The notes under the pieces are model-generated. The model was not told the DNA's origin, did no database searches, and was given only the letters and a program-made list of their open reading frames with translations. From DASQQQ01 sp036390995 (GTDB lineage: Bacteria; Actinomycetota; UBA4738; HRBIN12), in the NCBI GenBank assembly GCA_036390995.1, contig DASWAT010000061.1:1-31760 (forward strand): a DNA stretch of 31,760 nucleotides, given 5' to 3'. This document shows positions 23,166-30,484 of this stretch, one piece after another (position 1 is the first letter of the stretch; each line of letters opens with the position of its first letter). The position numbers were made by a program, and so were the translations under genes.

Positions 23166-23571
23166 CCCCCTCGCCGACCAGCCACTCGTCCACGCCCTGG
23201 TTCGCCAGCCGATCGGCGTCCTTGTTCCGTTCCCGGGGCACGTGCTGGTACCGGACCCGGGCGAACGACTTCGCGATCTCGCGGGCCTCGGCGTGGAGCC
23301 GCTGGAGGCGAGGGTTCTTCACGCGATAGCGGCCCGAGAGCTGCTCCACCAGGAGGTGGCTGTCGGAGCGGAGCAGCACGTCGGTGCCCCCGAGGTCCTT
23401 CGCACGCCGCAACCCCTCGACGGCGGCCGTGTACTCCGCGACGTTGTTCGTGGCCACGCCGAGGCCGCGGGCGATGGTCGCCAGCACCTCGCCGTCCGGG
23501 GTGGAGATCACGACCCCGATGCCGGCCGGACCCGGATTGCCTCGCGCGGCGCCGTCGGTGGCGACGATCAG
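23107..23571 (-). CDS. RNase HI family protein, apparent CTG start
   Basis: Cleaves the RNA strand of RNA-DNA hybrids. The catalytic residues, numbered from the CTG, are D6 (IVATDGAARGNPG), E46 (NNVAEYTA), D70 (LLRSDSHLL) and D120 (RNKDADRLAN). The frame has no ATG, GTG or TTG before D6; an in-frame TGA lies 12 codons upstream of the CTG. The first regular start (GTG 23511) would remove the essential first Asp and first strand. CTG 23571 overlaps the TGA of the preceding gene as CTGA, the same geometry as ATGA overlaps elsewhere in this window. From it the protein has 154 residues, starting LIVATDG. In mycobacteria the corresponding gene (Rv2228c) adds a phosphatase domain, absent here. The zinc-ribbon neighbour is conserved. 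Confidence 0.85.
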   Translation of the reverse strand: MIVATDGAARGNPGPAGIGVVISTPDGEVLATIARGLGVATNNVAEYTAAVEGLRRAKDLGGTDVLLRSDSHLLVEQLSGRYRVKNPRLQRLHAEAREIAKSFARVRYQHVPRERNKDADRLANQGVDEWLVGEGASWERPAPPARLWEEPPPE

Positions 23572-24278
23572 GCGAAGACCACGATCCGCCGGCAGTACTC
23601 ACACCTCTTCACGCCGTCCGTCTTCTTCAGGCGGTCGAGCTCCATCGCGGACAGCTGCTCGTGGCACGCCTGGCACACCCCGTTCACGAGCTTCGCCGCC
23701 GCGACCCCTTTCTTCTGCGCCCGAAGCTCCTCGTAGAGCTCCAAGAGCTCCTCATCGAACTCCGGTACGAGTCCTTCCCGGGTCGAACGTAGCCGGGCCA
23801 GCTCGCCCTCGATCGTCTCGAGCTCGTGCACCGCGTCCCCGCCGATGGCCTCCACGCGAGCCCGCGCGTCCTCCACCTCGGTCTGGGCCACGTCGGCCCT
23901 GGCCTGCAGCTGCTCTCGTTGCTCCATCTGCTCCAACAGTTGGTCCTCGGTGCGCGATCGCCGATCGCGGATGCTCTGGATCTCGTGCTGGAGGGCCTCG
24001 AGCTCCTTCGCGTTCGCGATGCTGCCGTCGTACAGGCGCTTCTCCTCGACCGCGGCCTTCTCGCTCATGGTGTCGATCTCGTGTTCAAGCCGTTGCTGGT
24101 CGCGGGCGATCGAGTCCATGGCCAACCGGATCTCTCCGAGGCGACCTTCCGCTTCCTCCATCGAGGTTCGAGCTGCCCGGAGCTCCTGGCCCTCCTCGAG
24201 CCGACTCCGCCGCGACTCGAGGCGGTCGACCGCGGTGTCGAGGTCCTGGAGCTCCAGCAACCGGTCCAAGCCCCTCAT
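23568..24278 (-). CDS. Coiled-coil zinc-ribbon protein (C4-type, Rv2229c-like)
   Basis: 236 residues from ATG 24278. GTG 24302, three bases after the upstream stop, would add eight residues. Residues 5-170 are a long antiparallel coiled coil rich in Glu, Arg, Leu and Gln (LLELQDLDTAVDRLESRRSR onwards). The C-terminal domain has four cysteines, C202/C205 (CQAC) and C226/C229 (CEYC), forming a zinc ribbon. Such proteins are found next to RNase H genes in Actinomycetota and other phyla, and a nucleic-acid role is inferred from that. Its TGA overlaps the CTG start of RNase H. A -10 lies seven bases before ATG 24278. Confidence 0.9.
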   Translation of the reverse strand: MRGLDRLLELQDLDTAVDRLESRRSRLEEGQELRAARTSMEEAEGRLGEIRLAMDSIARDQQRLEHEIDTMSEKAAVEEKRLYDGSIANAKELEALQHEIQSIRDRRSRTEDQLLEQMEQREQLQARADVAQTEVEDARARVEAIGGDAVHELETIEGELARLRSTREGLVPEFDEELLELYEELRAQKKGVAAAKLVNGVCQACHEQLSAMELDRLKKTDGVKRCEYCRRIVVFA

Positions 24279-24285
24279 GAGCCGA

Positions 24286-24291
24286 AGGGTA
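24286..24291 (-). promoter_or_regulatory. -10 hexamer TACCCT, leaderless start of zinc-ribbon gene
   Basis: TACCCT on the minus strand, seven bases before ATG 24278 and just after the radical SAM gene's stop codon. It favours ATG 24278 over GTG 24302. Weaker than the other hexamers noted. Confidence 0.35.
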
Positions 24292-24305
24292 TCGGAAAGC
24301 ACGCT

Positions 24306-25286
24306 TCACGCCAGCGTGAGCTGCTCGGGCTCCGCGGGATGCGTGGCGACCTGCTCGCGCCTCCACCGGTCGAGGGCCGCCGGCGGTGGACGGACACCGC
24401 CCAGGGCCCGCACGATGCCGGCCACCTTCCGCCCCAGCGCCTTCCGATCGGTGGTCGACGCGTAGGCGCGCGGGTACATCCGTTGGTACCGAGCGACGAG
24501 CGCCGGATAGTGCTCCTGCAGCCACGGGAGGAACTCCTCCCGAACCCCGGGCCGCAGGTGGAGGAGGATCGGCGAGACGTGGGTCGCGCCGGCGTCGAGT
24601 GCCGCCCGGATCACCTCGCGCAACTGCCGCGGGTCGTCCGTGATGCCGGGCAGGATCGGCGCCATCAGGACCCCGCACGGGATCCCGGCCTCGTTCAGGG
24701 CGGCCACGGCCTCGATCCGCTTGCGCGGATGCGGCGTGCCGGGCTCGCTGCGACGCCAGACCTCCTCGTCGAGCGTGCCGATCGAGAACGCCGTAGCGAC
24801 GTCGGTGACCTTCGCCGCATCGACCAGCGCGTCGAGATCGCGCAGGATCAACGTGCCCTTCGTCAGGATCGAGAACGGGTTCCGGTGATCCGCGAGCGCC
24901 CCGATGATCCCCGGCATCAGCCGGTATCGCCCTTCGCCGCGTTGGTAGGGATCGGTGGCCGTTCCCATGGCGATGGGCTCACCCTTCCACCGCTTCGACG
25001 CGAGCTCGCGCCGCAGGACCTCGGGCGCGTTCACCTTCACCACGATCTTCGTCTCGAAGTCGCGGCCGGCGTTCATGTCCATGTACGTGTGCGTCACCCG
25101 AGCGAAGCAGTAACTGCAGGCGTGGCTGCAACCCCTGTAGGGGTTGATCGTCCAGTCGAACGGCATCGACCCACCGGGCACCCGGTTGATGATGCTCTTC
25201 GCCTCGACCTCGATGAATCCGATGCCTCGGAACTCCGGCGTGTCGAAGGTGCGGCGGCCAAGCTCGAAGAGCTGCTCCCTGCCCAT
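24306..25286 (-). CDS. Radical SAM protein, Rv2578c family (SplB-like)
   Basis: 326 residues from ATG 25286. The cluster cysteines are C53, C57 and C60 in YRGCSHACSYCFAR. The N-terminal INRVPGGSMPFDWTINPY and the EPIAMGTATDPYQRGE segment are those of the Rv2578c-type group related to spore-photoproduct-lyase-like enzymes. APILPGITDD and THVSPILLHLRPGVREEFL follow. The substrate of this group is not known to me, and a DNA-related role is only inferred from distant similarity. A -35/-10 pair stands directly upstream. The zinc-ribbon gene follows, so the block may be co-expressed. Confidence 0.92.
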   Translation of the reverse strand: MGREQLFELGRRTFDTPEFRGIGFIEVEAKSIINRVPGGSMPFDWTINPYRGCSHACSYCFARVTHTYMDMNAGRDFETKIVVKVNAPEVLRRELASKRWKGEPIAMGTATDPYQRGEGRYRLMPGIIGALADHRNPFSILTKGTLILRDLDALVDAAKVTDVATAFSIGTLDEEVWRRSEPGTPHPRKRIEAVAALNEAGIPCGVLMAPILPGITDDPRQLREVIRAALDAGATHVSPILLHLRPGVREEFLPWLQEHYPALVARYQRMYPRAYASTTDRKALGRKVAGIVRALGGVRPPPAALDRWRREQVATHPAEPEQLTLA

Positions 25287-25294
25287 GGGTAAGG

Positions 25295-25323
25295 ACGATA
25301 GAACATACGTTCGATTCCGGCAA
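25295..25323 (-). promoter_or_regulatory. Promoter of the radical SAM gene
   Basis: On the minus strand TTGCCG (25323-25318), 17 bases, then TATCGT (25300-25295), which ends eight bases before ATG 25286. The predicted start of transcription lies one or two bases from the ATG, and no Shine-Dalgarno is present. Confidence 0.55.
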
Positions 25324-25334
25324 GGCTCCCAGCC

Positions 25335-26135
25335 TCAGCGGACGACCAGCCGGCCGTCTCTGAGGGCCAGCGACACGTGGGTCACTCCCCGCCCGCTCGC
25401 GATGCGCTTCCCGTTCACCACGAGCTCGACCACCGACGCGTTGCCGAGGTCGAGCTCGATCCCCCGCTTCGCATGCACCGTGGCGACCTGAGCCATCTCC
25501 AGCGTCCCCTGGTAGAGCTCGCTGCCGTCGGCGGCGACGGCGTGGACCCAGCATCGCCCGTCGCTCGCGATCACGCGAGCTGTGATCGAATCGACCGCCG
25601 GAGGCTGGGGTTCGTGCGGTCCAGCCACTCCCCCAGACCCTTGCCCATCCTGCGAGGGGCCCTGCGCGCCCCGAACCACGGGCGTGCCCTGCCCGAGCGG
25701 CGAGGTCTCGGTGGTGGACCCGCCGGACAGCGCGGAGATCGCGACCAGGGTGGCGAGGACCGCGGCGGCCACCACCGTGACCAGACGGCCCGCCCACCGG
25801 CGGGGCTCGCGCATCGGCGCCAGCGAGAGGACCGGGGCCAGTCGCGGTTCGGGTTCGGGCTCCCCATCGGACCATCTGGCATCGAGCGCATCGACCAGGG
25901 GCTGATCGGGAACTCGCAGGTACCGGGCATACTCGCGCAGGAAGAACCGAGCGTACACGCGGCCCGGGAAGTCGTCCTCGGGGGCGTCGTTCTCCAACGC
26001 CTCGAGGTAGCGGGGCCGGATCCCGGTCGCGCGGGCGACCTCGGACACGGACACGGCCCGCTCCTCCCGAGCGCGGTACAGGGTGGCTCCGACGCCGCGG
26101 TCGGAGCCGACGGGGGAGGTTGGCTCCGGCTGCAT
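25335..26135 (-). CDS. RodZ-like membrane protein with cytoplasmic HTH domain
   Basis: 266 residues from ATG 26135. A GTG at 26219 would be 28 residues longer but lies upstream of the predicted promoter. Residues 14-78 are an Xre/RodZ-type helix-turn-helix (VGATLYRAREERAVSVSEVA, then TGIRPRYLEALEND and YARFFLREYARYL). A charged linker leads to one membrane helix (about 116-137, AGRLVTVVAAAVLATLVAIS). Next are a Gly/Gln/Pro-rich stretch and a C-terminal beta domain of DUF4115 type (GRCWVHAVAADGSELYQGTL, VELVVNGKRI). RodZ links MreB to the membrane in rod-shaped cells. No mreB is visible here, so the cellular role is an inference. Confidence 0.87.
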   Translation of the reverse strand: MQPEPTSPVGSDRGVGATLYRAREERAVSVSEVARATGIRPRYLEALENDAPEDDFPGRVYARFFLREYARYLRVPDQPLVDALDARWSDGEPEPEPRLAPVLSLAPMREPRRWAGRLVTVVAAAVLATLVAISALSGGSTTETSPLGQGTPVVRGAQGPSQDGQGSGGVAGPHEPQPPAVDSITARVIASDGRCWVHAVAADGSELYQGTLEMAQVATVHAKRGIELDLGNASVVELVVNGKRIASGRGVTHVSLALRDGRLVVR

Positions 26136-26178
26136 CGCGGAACGGAAGTTCGGCCACGGGGTTCCGGTTGTCCCGACC

Positions 26179-26207
26179 AGTATTCGAAACCTCGCCCCCG
26201 AGGTCAA
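26179..26207 (-). promoter_or_regulatory. Promoter of the RodZ-like gene
   Basis: On the minus strand TTGACC (26207-26202), 17-base spacer, AATACT (26184-26179): the best sigma-70-type -35/-10 pair in the window. Transcription would begin near 26172, giving a leader of about 37 bases to ATG 26135 with no clear Shine-Dalgarno. Confidence 0.6.
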
Positions 26208-26231
26208 GGCTTCGGACACAGGATCCGGGCC

Positions 26232-27302
26232 CTATCCCCCGAGCTCCTCCTGCGCCCCACTGGTCGCCGACGTCTCGCCTCCGGTGACGTCGTAGCGCCC
26301 GAGCCGTCGCCGGAAGACCCAGTACGTCCAACCCTGATAGACAAGGACGACCGGCGTGAAGATCAGCGCCACGATGGTCATCACCGTCAGCGTGTAGTGG
26401 CTGGAGGCCGCATTCCAGATCGTGAGGTCGTTCGCCGCGCCCAGGCTCGAGACCATGACGCGCGGGTACAGGTTCAGGAAGATCGTCGCGGTGAGCAGCA
26501 CGATCCCCAGACCCGTGGCCAGGAACGCCCACCCCTCGAGCTTCTCGTGGAGCAGCCACGAGACCGCCGCCACCAGACCGATCGCGGTGATGGGCACCAC
26601 GCCGGGCACCACGCCCTTGTTGTCGATCTCGACCGCGTTCACGTACGTCCACGAGAGGAACCCCAGCACGGCCGCCGTGGCAGGCCACGACAGACGCATC
26701 GCGGCCGCCCGGGCCCGTTCGCGCATCGAGTCCTCGGTCCGAAGCGACAGGAACACCGCCCCGTGCAGCGTGAACAACAGCAGTGTCATCACGCCACCGA
26801 GGAGCGCGTACGGGTGCAGCAGATCGAAGAACGAGCCGACGAACTCGTGGTTCGCGTCGATCGGCACGCCGCGGAGGATGTTGGCCCACGCCACGCCCCA
26901 CAGCACCGCAGGCACCGCGCTCCCCCAGAAGATGGCCCGGTCCCACCACGCCTTCCACCGCGGGCTCCGATCCTTTCCGCGGAACTCGAACGCCACACCA
27001 CGGAAGATGAGCGCCGCGAGCACGAGGAACAACGCGAGGTAGAAGCCGCTGAACAGCGTCGCGTACCAGTCGGGGAACGCCGCGAAGGTGGCGCCGCCCG
27101 CGACGATCAACCAGACCTCGTTGCCGTCCCACACCGGCCCGATCGTGTTGATCAGCACGCGCCGGTCGGTGTCGTCGTGGCCGAGGAAGGGCAAGAGGAT
27201 GCCAACGCCGAAGTCGAACCCCTCCAGGAAGAAGTAGCCCACCCACAGGACGGCGATCAGACCGAACCACAGGGTCTCGAGGTTCAGGTAGCCGTGCTCC
27301 AT
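26232..27302 (-). CDS. cydB: Cytochrome bd-type quinol oxidase subunit II
   Basis: 356 residues. ATG 27302 is preferred over ATG 27308 because GAGG lies eight bases ahead. This subunit supports the haem-bearing subunit I in the membrane oxidase that reduces O2 with electrons from quinol. It is almost wholly hydrophobic with about eight to nine helices. The N-terminal NLETLWFGLIAVLWVGYFFL and EGFDFGVGILLPFLG, together with GPVWDGNEVWLI and LHGAVFLSLRTE, are family landmarks. It begins ten bases after the cydA stop. No cydC, cydD or cydX is seen in the window. Confidence 0.95.
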   Translation of the reverse strand: MEHGYLNLETLWFGLIAVLWVGYFFLEGFDFGVGILLPFLGHDDTDRRVLINTIGPVWDGNEVWLIVAGGATFAAFPDWYATLFSGFYLALFLVLAALIFRGVAFEFRGKDRSPRWKAWWDRAIFWGSAVPAVLWGVAWANILRGVPIDANHEFVGSFFDLLHPYALLGGVMTLLLFTLHGAVFLSLRTEDSMRERARAAAMRLSWPATAAVLGFLSWTYVNAVEIDNKGVVPGVVPITAIGLVAAVSWLLHEKLEGWAFLATGLGIVLLTATIFLNLYPRVMVSSLGAANDLTIWNAASSHYTLTVMTIVALIFTPVVLVYQGWTYWVFRRRLGRYDVTGGETSATSGAQEELGG

Positions 27303-27312
27303 CGCCATCACC

Positions 27313-28680
27313 TCAGTACGCCTCGGCGCCGGCCGATCCGGACGGCGCCGCACCGGCCTTCGAGTACTTCGCCAGCAGGAACACATCGACCCCGGCGAGC
27401 AGGGAGTAGATCAGCGTGAAGCCGATCAACGTGGTGAGGACGAACGCGAACCCCACCGACGGCGACCCCGCATCCGAGGTCTTCAGCAGCCCGTACACGA
27501 CCCACGGCTGCCGTCCCATCTCGGCGAACGTCCAGCCGAGGAGGTTCGCCGCGATCGGCAGCGCGATGGCCCACAACGCAGCTCGCTGGAACCACTGCGC
27601 CTCCCCGAGCCTGCCCCGGCGCATCAGCCAGAGGCCCAGGAACGCGAAAAGGATCATCAGCAGCCCCGCCCCGACCATCAGCCGGAACGTCCAGTACATC
27701 AGCCCGATCACCGGCAGGTAACTGCCCGGCCCGTACTGCTGCTCGAACTGCGACTGCAGGTCGTTGATCCCTTCGACCGTGCCGTTCCACGTGTTCGTGG
27801 CCAGCACCGAGAGCATGTGCGGCAGCTGGATGTTGATGTGGTTGCGCCCGTTCTCGATGTCGCCCACGGCGAACAACGAGAAGCCTGCGCCCTTCTCCGT
27901 ATCCCAGAGCGCCTCGGCCGCGGCGATCTTCATCGGTTGGTACTTCGTCATCTGCTGCGCCTGCCAGTGGCCGGTGAAGGCGATCCCGACCGAGGCGACG
28001 AGCGTTACGACGAGTGCGATCCTCGTGGAGCGCAGGAACAGGTCCGGGTCCCGTTTGCGGAGCAGGTGGTACGCGGAAACGCCGATCACGAACATCCCCG
28101 CCGTTGCGAACGCCGCGAGCACCGTGTGCGGGAACTGCGCCGCGAGCGTCGGGTTCGTCAGCATCGCGAAGAAGTCCCGCATCTGCGCCCGACCGGTCTC
28201 GGGATCCAGACGGTAACCCACCGGGTGCTGCATCCACGAGTTCGCGGCCAGGATCCAGAGTGCCGAGATCGTCGTTCCGAACGCCACCGACCAGATCGTG
28301 GCGAGGTGGACCCGGCGGGACAGCCGCTCCCACCCGAAGATCCACAGGCCCAGGAACGTCGACTCCAGGAAGAAGGCAAGCAGCCCTTCGATCGCGAGCG
28401 GCGCGCCGAAGACATCACCTACGAAGCGCGAGTAGGTCGACCAGTTCATCCCGAACTGGAACTCCTGGACGATCCCGGTCACCACGCCCAGGGCGAAGTT
28501 GATGAGGAACAGCTTGCCCCAGAACTTCGTCATCCGCAGGTACACGGGCTTCTCGGTCCGGTACCACGCGGTCTGCATGACGGCGGTCAGGAATGCCAGG
28601 CCGATCGAAAGCGGGACGAACAGGAAGTGGAACGAGATCGTGATGGCGAACTGCCACCGGGACAGATCGAGGGCATCCAT
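27313..28680 (-). CDS. cydA: Cytochrome bd-type quinol oxidase subunit I
   Basis: 455 residues from ATG 28680, with AGGAGG seven bases upstream. The haem ligands are visible: H18 (SFHFLFVPLSIG), H185 (FPHTVLAA) and M388 in AEMGRQPWVVYG. Quinol-loop residues lie around GDIENGRNHINIQLP. The Q-loop region is short compared with the roughly 520-residue E. coli protein, so this belongs to the short-loop type. Acidic residues of the proton path are in FFLESTFLGLWIFGWERL. It is the first gene of cydAB and is divergent from the Rieske gene. The 138-base gap between them must hold both promoters, where only a weak -10 for the Rieske gene was seen. Confidence 0.96.
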   Translation of the reverse strand: MDALDLSRWQFAITISFHFLFVPLSIGLAFLTAVMQTAWYRTEKPVYLRMTKFWGKLFLINFALGVVTGIVQEFQFGMNWSTYSRFVGDVFGAPLAIEGLLAFFLESTFLGLWIFGWERLSRRVHLATIWSVAFGTTISALWILAANSWMQHPVGYRLDPETGRAQMRDFFAMLTNPTLAAQFPHTVLAAFATAGMFVIGVSAYHLLRKRDPDLFLRSTRIALVVTLVASVGIAFTGHWQAQQMTKYQPMKIAAAEALWDTEKGAGFSLFAVGDIENGRNHINIQLPHMLSVLATNTWNGTVEGINDLQSQFEQQYGPGSYLPVIGLMYWTFRLMVGAGLLMILFAFLGLWLMRRGRLGEAQWFQRAALWAIALPIAANLLGWTFAEMGRQPWVVYGLLKTSDAGSPSVGFAFVLTTLIGFTLIYSLLAGVDVFLLAKYSKAGAAPSGSAGAEAY

Positions 28681-28784
28681 CGGATCGCCTCCTGAACCCC
28701 CCTGGGAGCCAACGTCATCGTCGCGGAGTGGCGTCCCTGGGGGGCGGGCCGGGGGTCCCGCTCCCGGCGGCCCGAGCGACCGGG

Positions 28785-28790
28785 TAGAGT
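28785..28790 (+). promoter_or_regulatory. Possible -10 hexamer TAGAGT of the Rieske gene
   Basis: TAGAGT lies 28 bases before GTG 28819 in the cydA/Rieske divergent gap. Unlike the leaderless genes, this one has a good Shine-Dalgarno downstream (GAGGAGGAG). No clear -35. Confidence 0.35.
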
Positions 28791-28818
28791 CCCGCGTCGC
28801 AGACAGAGAGGAGGAGAC

Positions 28819-29157
28819 GTGGGGGCGGAGGACGACGGCTGGGTCCCGGTGCTGGAAGCCGGGCAACTGCCGGAGGGCAAGCCGGTGAAGGTGAACGCCG
28901 ACGGAACCGACCTGCTGGTCTACCTGCGGGGGGAGCGCATCTACGCCGTCTCGAACCGCTGCACGCATCAGGGCGCACCGCTGCATCGAGGGATCGTCCG
29001 ACAGGTGGGTCAGGACCCGGTCGCGACGTGTCCCATCCACGGCAGCATGTTCCATCTCACCGACGGCAAGGTGATGCGCGGGCCGGCCGCGACGCCGCTC
29101 GCCGCCTACGAAGCCCGGCTGAACGGCGATGCGGTGGAGGTCCGGCCGCTTGCCTGA
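28819..29157 (+). CDS. Rieske [2Fe-2S] ferredoxin-like protein
   Basis: 112 residues from GTG 28819 with GAGGAGGAG just upstream. It is a soluble single-domain Rieske protein with cluster ligands C48 and H50 (CTHQGAPL) and C71 and H74 (CPIHGSMFHLTDG). Such proteins act as ferredoxins of oxygenases or as the NirD-type subunit of nitrite reductase. No oxygenase or NirB is next to it. It is divergent from the bd oxidase genes, which raises a link to electron transfer, but the position is the only evidence. There is no membrane anchor, so it is not the Rieske subunit of a bc complex. Confidence 0.93.
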   Translation: MGAEDDGWVPVLEAGQLPEGKPVKVNADGTDLLVYLRGERIYAVSNRCTHQGAPLHRGIVRQVGQDPVATCPIHGSMFHLTDGKVMRGPAATPLAAYEARLNGDAVEVRPLA

Positions 29158-29169
29158 ACCCGAACCCCC

Positions 29170-30012
29170 TCAGCGCAGGACGATCTCCATGCCCTCACGG
29201 GCCAGGTCGACGTCGAACGCCGTGCCCGCCAGCTCGCGGACGCGTGCCACCATGCGCTCGAGCTCGTCGTCCGCGTGCATGGGGTCATGGTGGAACAGGA
29301 CCAGGCGGCCGACCTTCGTCATGCGGGCGAAGTCGGTCACGTGCGCGGTGCTCGAATGGCCCCATCCGACGTGGGCCGGGTACTCCTCCTCCGTGTACTG
29401 GCAATCGTGGATGAGCAGGTCAGCACCCTGGGCGATGGAGAAGCCGGAGACCCACTCCGGCGCGGCGCGGCGGAGATCGGCGCCGTGCGCCGGCTCGTGG
29501 TCGGTGAGGTACGCGAGGATCCGGCCACCCTCCTCGAGGCGGTACCCGACGGTCGGACCGGAATGGATGATCGGCTGCGACAGGACCCGGGCCGATCCGA
29601 TCCGGACCTCGTCATCCGGGGCATCGTGGAACACGACCTGCGAGGGGACGTCCGACAGATGCACCGGGAACAGCGGCGGCGACAGGTAGGTGGCGATCCG
29701 CTCCCGGAGCGACTGCATCGGGGAGACCGGTCCCCAGATGTGGAGCTCGATCGACGGATCCCACAACGGGGGGAAGAACCCCAACCCCTCGAGGTGGTCG
29801 AGGTGCAGGTGCGTGATCAGCAGGTCGATGCGCCGGAGCCCCGAGCCTTCCAGCGACAGGCCGAGGGGGCGGATGCCGGTTCCCGCATCGAGGATCACGA
29901 GGCTGCCATCGGCCAGTCGGACCTCGATGCACGACGTGTTGCCGCCGTAGCGAACGGTGTCCGGCCCGGGCGTCGCGAGGGACCCCCGGCACCCCCAGAT
30001 CCGCAGCCGCAT
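29170..30012 (-). CDS. Metallo-beta-lactamase-fold hydrolase (PhnP/phosphodiesterase-like)
   Basis: 280 residues. ATG 30012 shares a base with the PAS gene's stop (TGATG), so translation is coupled. The dinuclear metal motif is THLHLDHLEG (H68, H70, D72, H73). Further ligands are probably in the YLTDHEPAH, LIHDCQYTEEEY and LFHHDPMHADDE stretches. The start MRLRIWGCRGSLATPGPDTV with RYGGNTSCIEVR is typical of a COG1235-type group that includes cyclic phosphodiesterases. Lacking an RNase Z or lactamase substrate loop that I can recognise, the best call is a phosphodiesterase-like hydrolase. It follows a PAS sensor gene, so a signal-molecule role is possible. Confidence 0.88.
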   Translation of the reverse strand: MRLRIWGCRGSLATPGPDTVRYGGNTSCIEVRLADGSLVILDAGTGIRPLGLSLEGSGLRRIDLLITHLHLDHLEGLGFFPPLWDPSIELHIWGPVSPMQSLRERIATYLSPPLFPVHLSDVPSQVVFHDAPDDEVRIGSARVLSQPIIHSGPTVGYRLEEGGRILAYLTDHEPAHGADLRRAAPEWVSGFSIAQGADLLIHDCQYTEEEYPAHVGWGHSSTAHVTDFARMTKVGRLVLFHHDPMHADDELERMVARVRELAGTAFDVDLAREGMEIVLR

Positions 30013-30419
30013 CAGGCGTCCCCGGACGTCTCCCAGAAGACGGCGAGCGCTCCGACGAACTCGTCGGCACGAGCGTAGAGCGGAAACGCGGTGACCGAGA
30101 GCCGGCGGCGGACGCCGTCGACGCCCGTGATCACGAGGTGGCGATGAGCAGGCCGCTGCTCCCGGAACGCCGTCCACAGCGGGATCGCCTCGGGACCGAG
30201 CGGCCGCCCATCCTCGTCCGTTTGGGCGAACGCCGTCCCCCACTCCTCGGCACGCATGGTCTCGCCCTCCACGAACGGGCGGCCGAACACCTCACCTGCG
30301 GCCTCGTTGTAGAAGACCAGGTCGCCGACCTCGTCGACCACGAACACCGGCGTGGCCAGGCTGGTAGCGAGGTCTCGAGCCAGGATGAGAACCAGGCTCC
30401 GCTGTCCGGTGGGGGTCAC
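30012..30419 (-). CDS. PAS-domain protein
   Basis: 135 residues from GTG 30419. A single PAS domain fills most of the chain: ATPVFVVDEVGDLVFYNEAAGEVFG, FVEGETMRAEEW, then the C-terminal strands HLVITGVDGVRRRLSVTAFP and FVGALAVFWE. No kinase, cyclase or DNA-binding domain follows, so it must act through a partner. The next gene, a metallo-hydrolase, overlaps it by one base and is the obvious candidate. A -10 (TAGGCT) ends six bases before the GTG, so the transcript is leaderless. What the PAS binds is not evident. Confidence 0.85.
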   Translation of the reverse strand: MTPTGQRSLVLILARDLATSLATPVFVVDEVGDLVFYNEAAGEVFGRPFVEGETMRAEEWGTAFAQTDEDGRPLGPEAIPLWTAFREQRPAHRHLVITGVDGVRRRLSVTAFPLYARADEFVGALAVFWETSGDA

Positions 30420-30425
30420 GATCGG

Positions 30426-30431
30426 AGCCTA
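30426..30431 (-). promoter_or_regulatory. -10 hexamer TAGGCT, leaderless start of PAS gene
   Basis: TAGGCT on the minus strand, six bases before GTG 30419, with no Shine-Dalgarno. It follows greA's stop by some 50 bases, so the PAS/hydrolase pair appears to have its own promoter. Confidence 0.5.
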
Positions 30432-30470
30432 ATCGCCGCCGTCGCGCGGGACAACGCGGGCTCGGGGGCG

Positions 30471-30484
30471 GTCCGCTCGCGGAC
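30471..30484 (-). terminator. Possible weak hairpin after the greA-type gene
   Basis: GTCCG-CGAG-CGGAC on the minus strand directly follows the greA-type stop codon. Five-base stem, four-base loop, no U-tract, so at most a weak or Rho-assisted stop. Confidence 0.25.

Noticed and set aside
24979..27419. Very long overlapping frames on both strands across the RodZ-like and cydB genes
   Set aside because: Arg/Gly/Pro/His-rich antisense or shifted copies of real genes; the RodZ-like, radical SAM and cydB frames have family motifs and starts.
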